From contig JAPKXT010000010.1 in NCBI GenBank assembly GCA_026394695.1, positions 1 to 6,592 of the forward strand: a stretch of 6,592 nt of DNA. Reading direction: 5' to 3'. The position numbers were made by a program, and so were the translations under genes. The stretch's first letter is position 1. The number at the start of each line of letters is the position of its first letter. Origin of the DNA: Methanoregula sp. (lineage in GTDB: Archaea > Halobacteriota > Methanomicrobia > Methanomicrobiales > Methanospirillaceae). Under the pieces are notes generated by a model, which made no database searches, was not told the origin of the DNA, and saw only the letters and a list, made by a program, of their open reading frames with translations. This document shows, in pieces, positions 5,951-6,592 of the stretch.

Positions 5951-6352
5951 TTATTTCAGGTTAAACTTCTTAACGATTTTTTCCCGTATTGCTTCTTTTG
6001 GATAGGCCCCGATAATCCGGTCCACCAGCTGGCCGTGAGAAAAGAGCATGATGGAAGGTATTGCTGTAATGTTGAACTGCATTGAGAGGAGCCGGTTATC
6101 CTCGGTGTTACACTTGCCGAACGTTACTTTCCCGGAAAATTCCTTTGACAGTTCTTCAATCACGAGCCCCACCCTGCGGCACGGAGCGCACCATTCTGCC
6201 CAGAAATCCAGGACTACAAATGGGTGTGTCTTGATGAATTCCTGAAAATGCGTTTCATCGACATGCGTCACATCCACCTTTCCTGTATACTTCATTTTTT
6301 CTTTCAGCTCCTGTATCCGTTTCTCCCGTATCCGGCTGATCTCATCATCCAT
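5951..6352 (-). CDS. thioredoxin with charged N-terminal extension
   Basis: A 133-residue cytoplasmic disulfide reductase. The thioredoxin domain (about 26-131) has the active site WCAPC (W54-C55-A56-P57-C58) after the strand FVVLDFWAEW, and the cis-proline loop TAIPS (P99) that binds substrate. FSHGQLVDRIIGAYP matches the usual C-terminal strand and turn. Both active-site Cys are present, so it should be active; a third Cys is C81. A typical thioredoxin is about 105-110 residues; the additional 22-25 here form a highly charged, probably helical N-terminus (MDDEISRIREKRIQELKEKM). That region has no signal peptide. The ATG at 6352 is supported by a TATA box about 26 bases upstream. Reduction by a thioredoxin reductase is expected from the family, but no such gene is in the window. 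The gene is convergent with the dehydratase-like gene and divergent from tRNA-Met. Confidence 0.93.
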   Translation of the reverse strand: MDDEISRIREKRIQELKEKMKYTGKVDVTHVDETHFQEFIKTHPFVVLDFWAEWCAPCRRVGLVIEELSKEFSGKVTFGKCNTEDNRLLSMQFNITAIPSIMLFSHGQLVDRIIGAYPKEAIREKIVKKFNLK

Positions 6353-6373
6353 AATTCTCTGTAGGTAAAAGAG

Positions 6374-6382
6374 TAATTAAAT
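6374..6382 (-). promoter_or_regulatory. TATA box of the thioredoxin gene
   Basis: The minus strand reads GTGAGATTTAATTAC: a purine-rich element followed by ATTTAATTA, centred about 26 bases before the ATG at 6352. Transcription would start at or next to the start codon. No Shine-Dalgarno sequence at normal spacing is evident. Confidence 0.6.
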
Positions 6383-6418
6383 CTCACTAACGAGCAGCCG
6401 GCACTAGGAAAAACTGAG

Positions 6419-6430
6419 TAAACTATATCA
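6419..6430 (+). promoter_or_regulatory. possible promoter of initiator tRNA-Met
   Basis: TAAACTATATCA, preceded by a purine-rich stretch (GGAAAAACTGAG), is centred about 42 bases before the mature tRNA 5' end, which would give a leader of about 15 bases. A second AT-rich element (TATATTATAAA, 6443-6453) looks more like a consensus TATA box but is only about 18 bases from the tRNA, too close to start upstream of it. Confidence 0.35.
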
Positions 6431-6465
6431 GCGCACGCCGACTATATTATAAACCTGATTGTAGG

Positions 6466-6540
6466 AGCGAGGTAGGGTAGTCAGGATATCCCGACGGGCT
6501 CATAACCCGTAGATCGATGGTTCAAATCCATCCCTCGCTA
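6466..6540 (+). tRNA. initiator tRNA-Met (anticodon CAT)
   Basis: Complete 75-base tRNA. The acceptor stem AGCGAGG pairs with CCTCGCT, beginning with the A1-U72 pair typical of archaeal initiators; the discriminator is A6540. The anticodon stem ACGGG/CCCGT (6494-6498, 6506-6510) has the three consecutive G-C pairs next to the loop that mark initiators, and loop CTCATAA carries CAT at 6501-6503. The T arm is GATGG/CCATC with TTCAAAT. CCA is not encoded and no intron is seen. Confidence 0.95.
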
Positions 6541-6575
6541 TTGTTTCCTTTTTATGAGATTTTTAAAATTTTTTC
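6541..6575 (+). terminator. oligo-T terminator after initiator tRNA-Met
   Basis: Directly after the tRNA come TTGTTTCCTTTTTATG and then runs of five and six T residues (to about 6575). Repeated T tracts without a hairpin are the usual archaeal stop signal for stable RNA genes. Confidence 0.6.
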
Positions 6576-6592
6576 ACGAAAATTTTTGTTAA

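Noticed and set aside
36..6540. Idea that the region between the two tRNA genes is an integrated element.
   Set aside because: No repeat of either tRNA 3' end was found at a second site, and there is no integrase or mobile gene. The genes look like ordinary methanogen chromosome content.

Overview
The window looks like an ordinary chromosomal stretch from a methanogenic archaeon, most likely of the order Methanomicrobiales (Methanoregula/Methanosphaerula-like). This is inferred from gene content, not from a database match. Supporting signs are two archaeal-type tRNA genes without an encoded CCA, one of them an initiator tRNA-Met with an A1-U72 pair. AT-rich TATA boxes sit about 26-30 bases before start codons, which suggests leaderless mRNAs. 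There are also a PEGA/transglutaminase-like membrane protein, a Thr-rich lipoprotein-anchored cupredoxin, an Lhr-family helicase, and a tiny membrane protein paired with a sodium:solute symporter gene.

Layout, left to right. tRNA-Ser(CGA) lies at 36-120 (+). Three minus-strand genes follow. The first is a 479-residue zinc-ribbon/TM/PEGA/transglutaminase-like/coiled-coil protein (271-1710). The second is a 146-residue cupredoxin-fold lipoprotein (1991-2431). The third is a 717-residue Lhr-type SF2 helicase starting with GTG (2500-4653). A 270-base divergent intergenic region with a palindromic TATA element leads into plus-strand genes: a 41-residue membrane protein (4924-5049), which overlaps by 11 bases the start of a broken sodium:solute symporter gene (5039-5495). 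After a hairpin comes a divergent pterin-carbinolamine-dehydratase-like protein (5576-5899). Convergent to it is a minus-strand thioredoxin (5951-6352). The window closes with initiator tRNA-Met (6466-6540, +).

The genes do not form one pathway. The cupredoxin and the first gene are probably separate cell-surface proteins, each with its own promoter. The helicase probably acts in DNA or RNA repair and maintenance, and the thioredoxin is a cytoplasmic disulfide reductase. The accessory protein and symporter were once a transport pair, but the symporter has lost most of its middle and carries a one-base frameshift. I see no CRISPR array, insertion sequence, phage gene or clear multi-gene defence system.

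The points most worth a second look are: the composite architecture of the first gene with its Cys-His-Glu triad; the cupredoxin without its copper-ligand Cys; the dehydratase homologue with one of three catalytic His; the wrecked symporter beside an intact accessory protein; and the repeated leaderless-promoter geometry.
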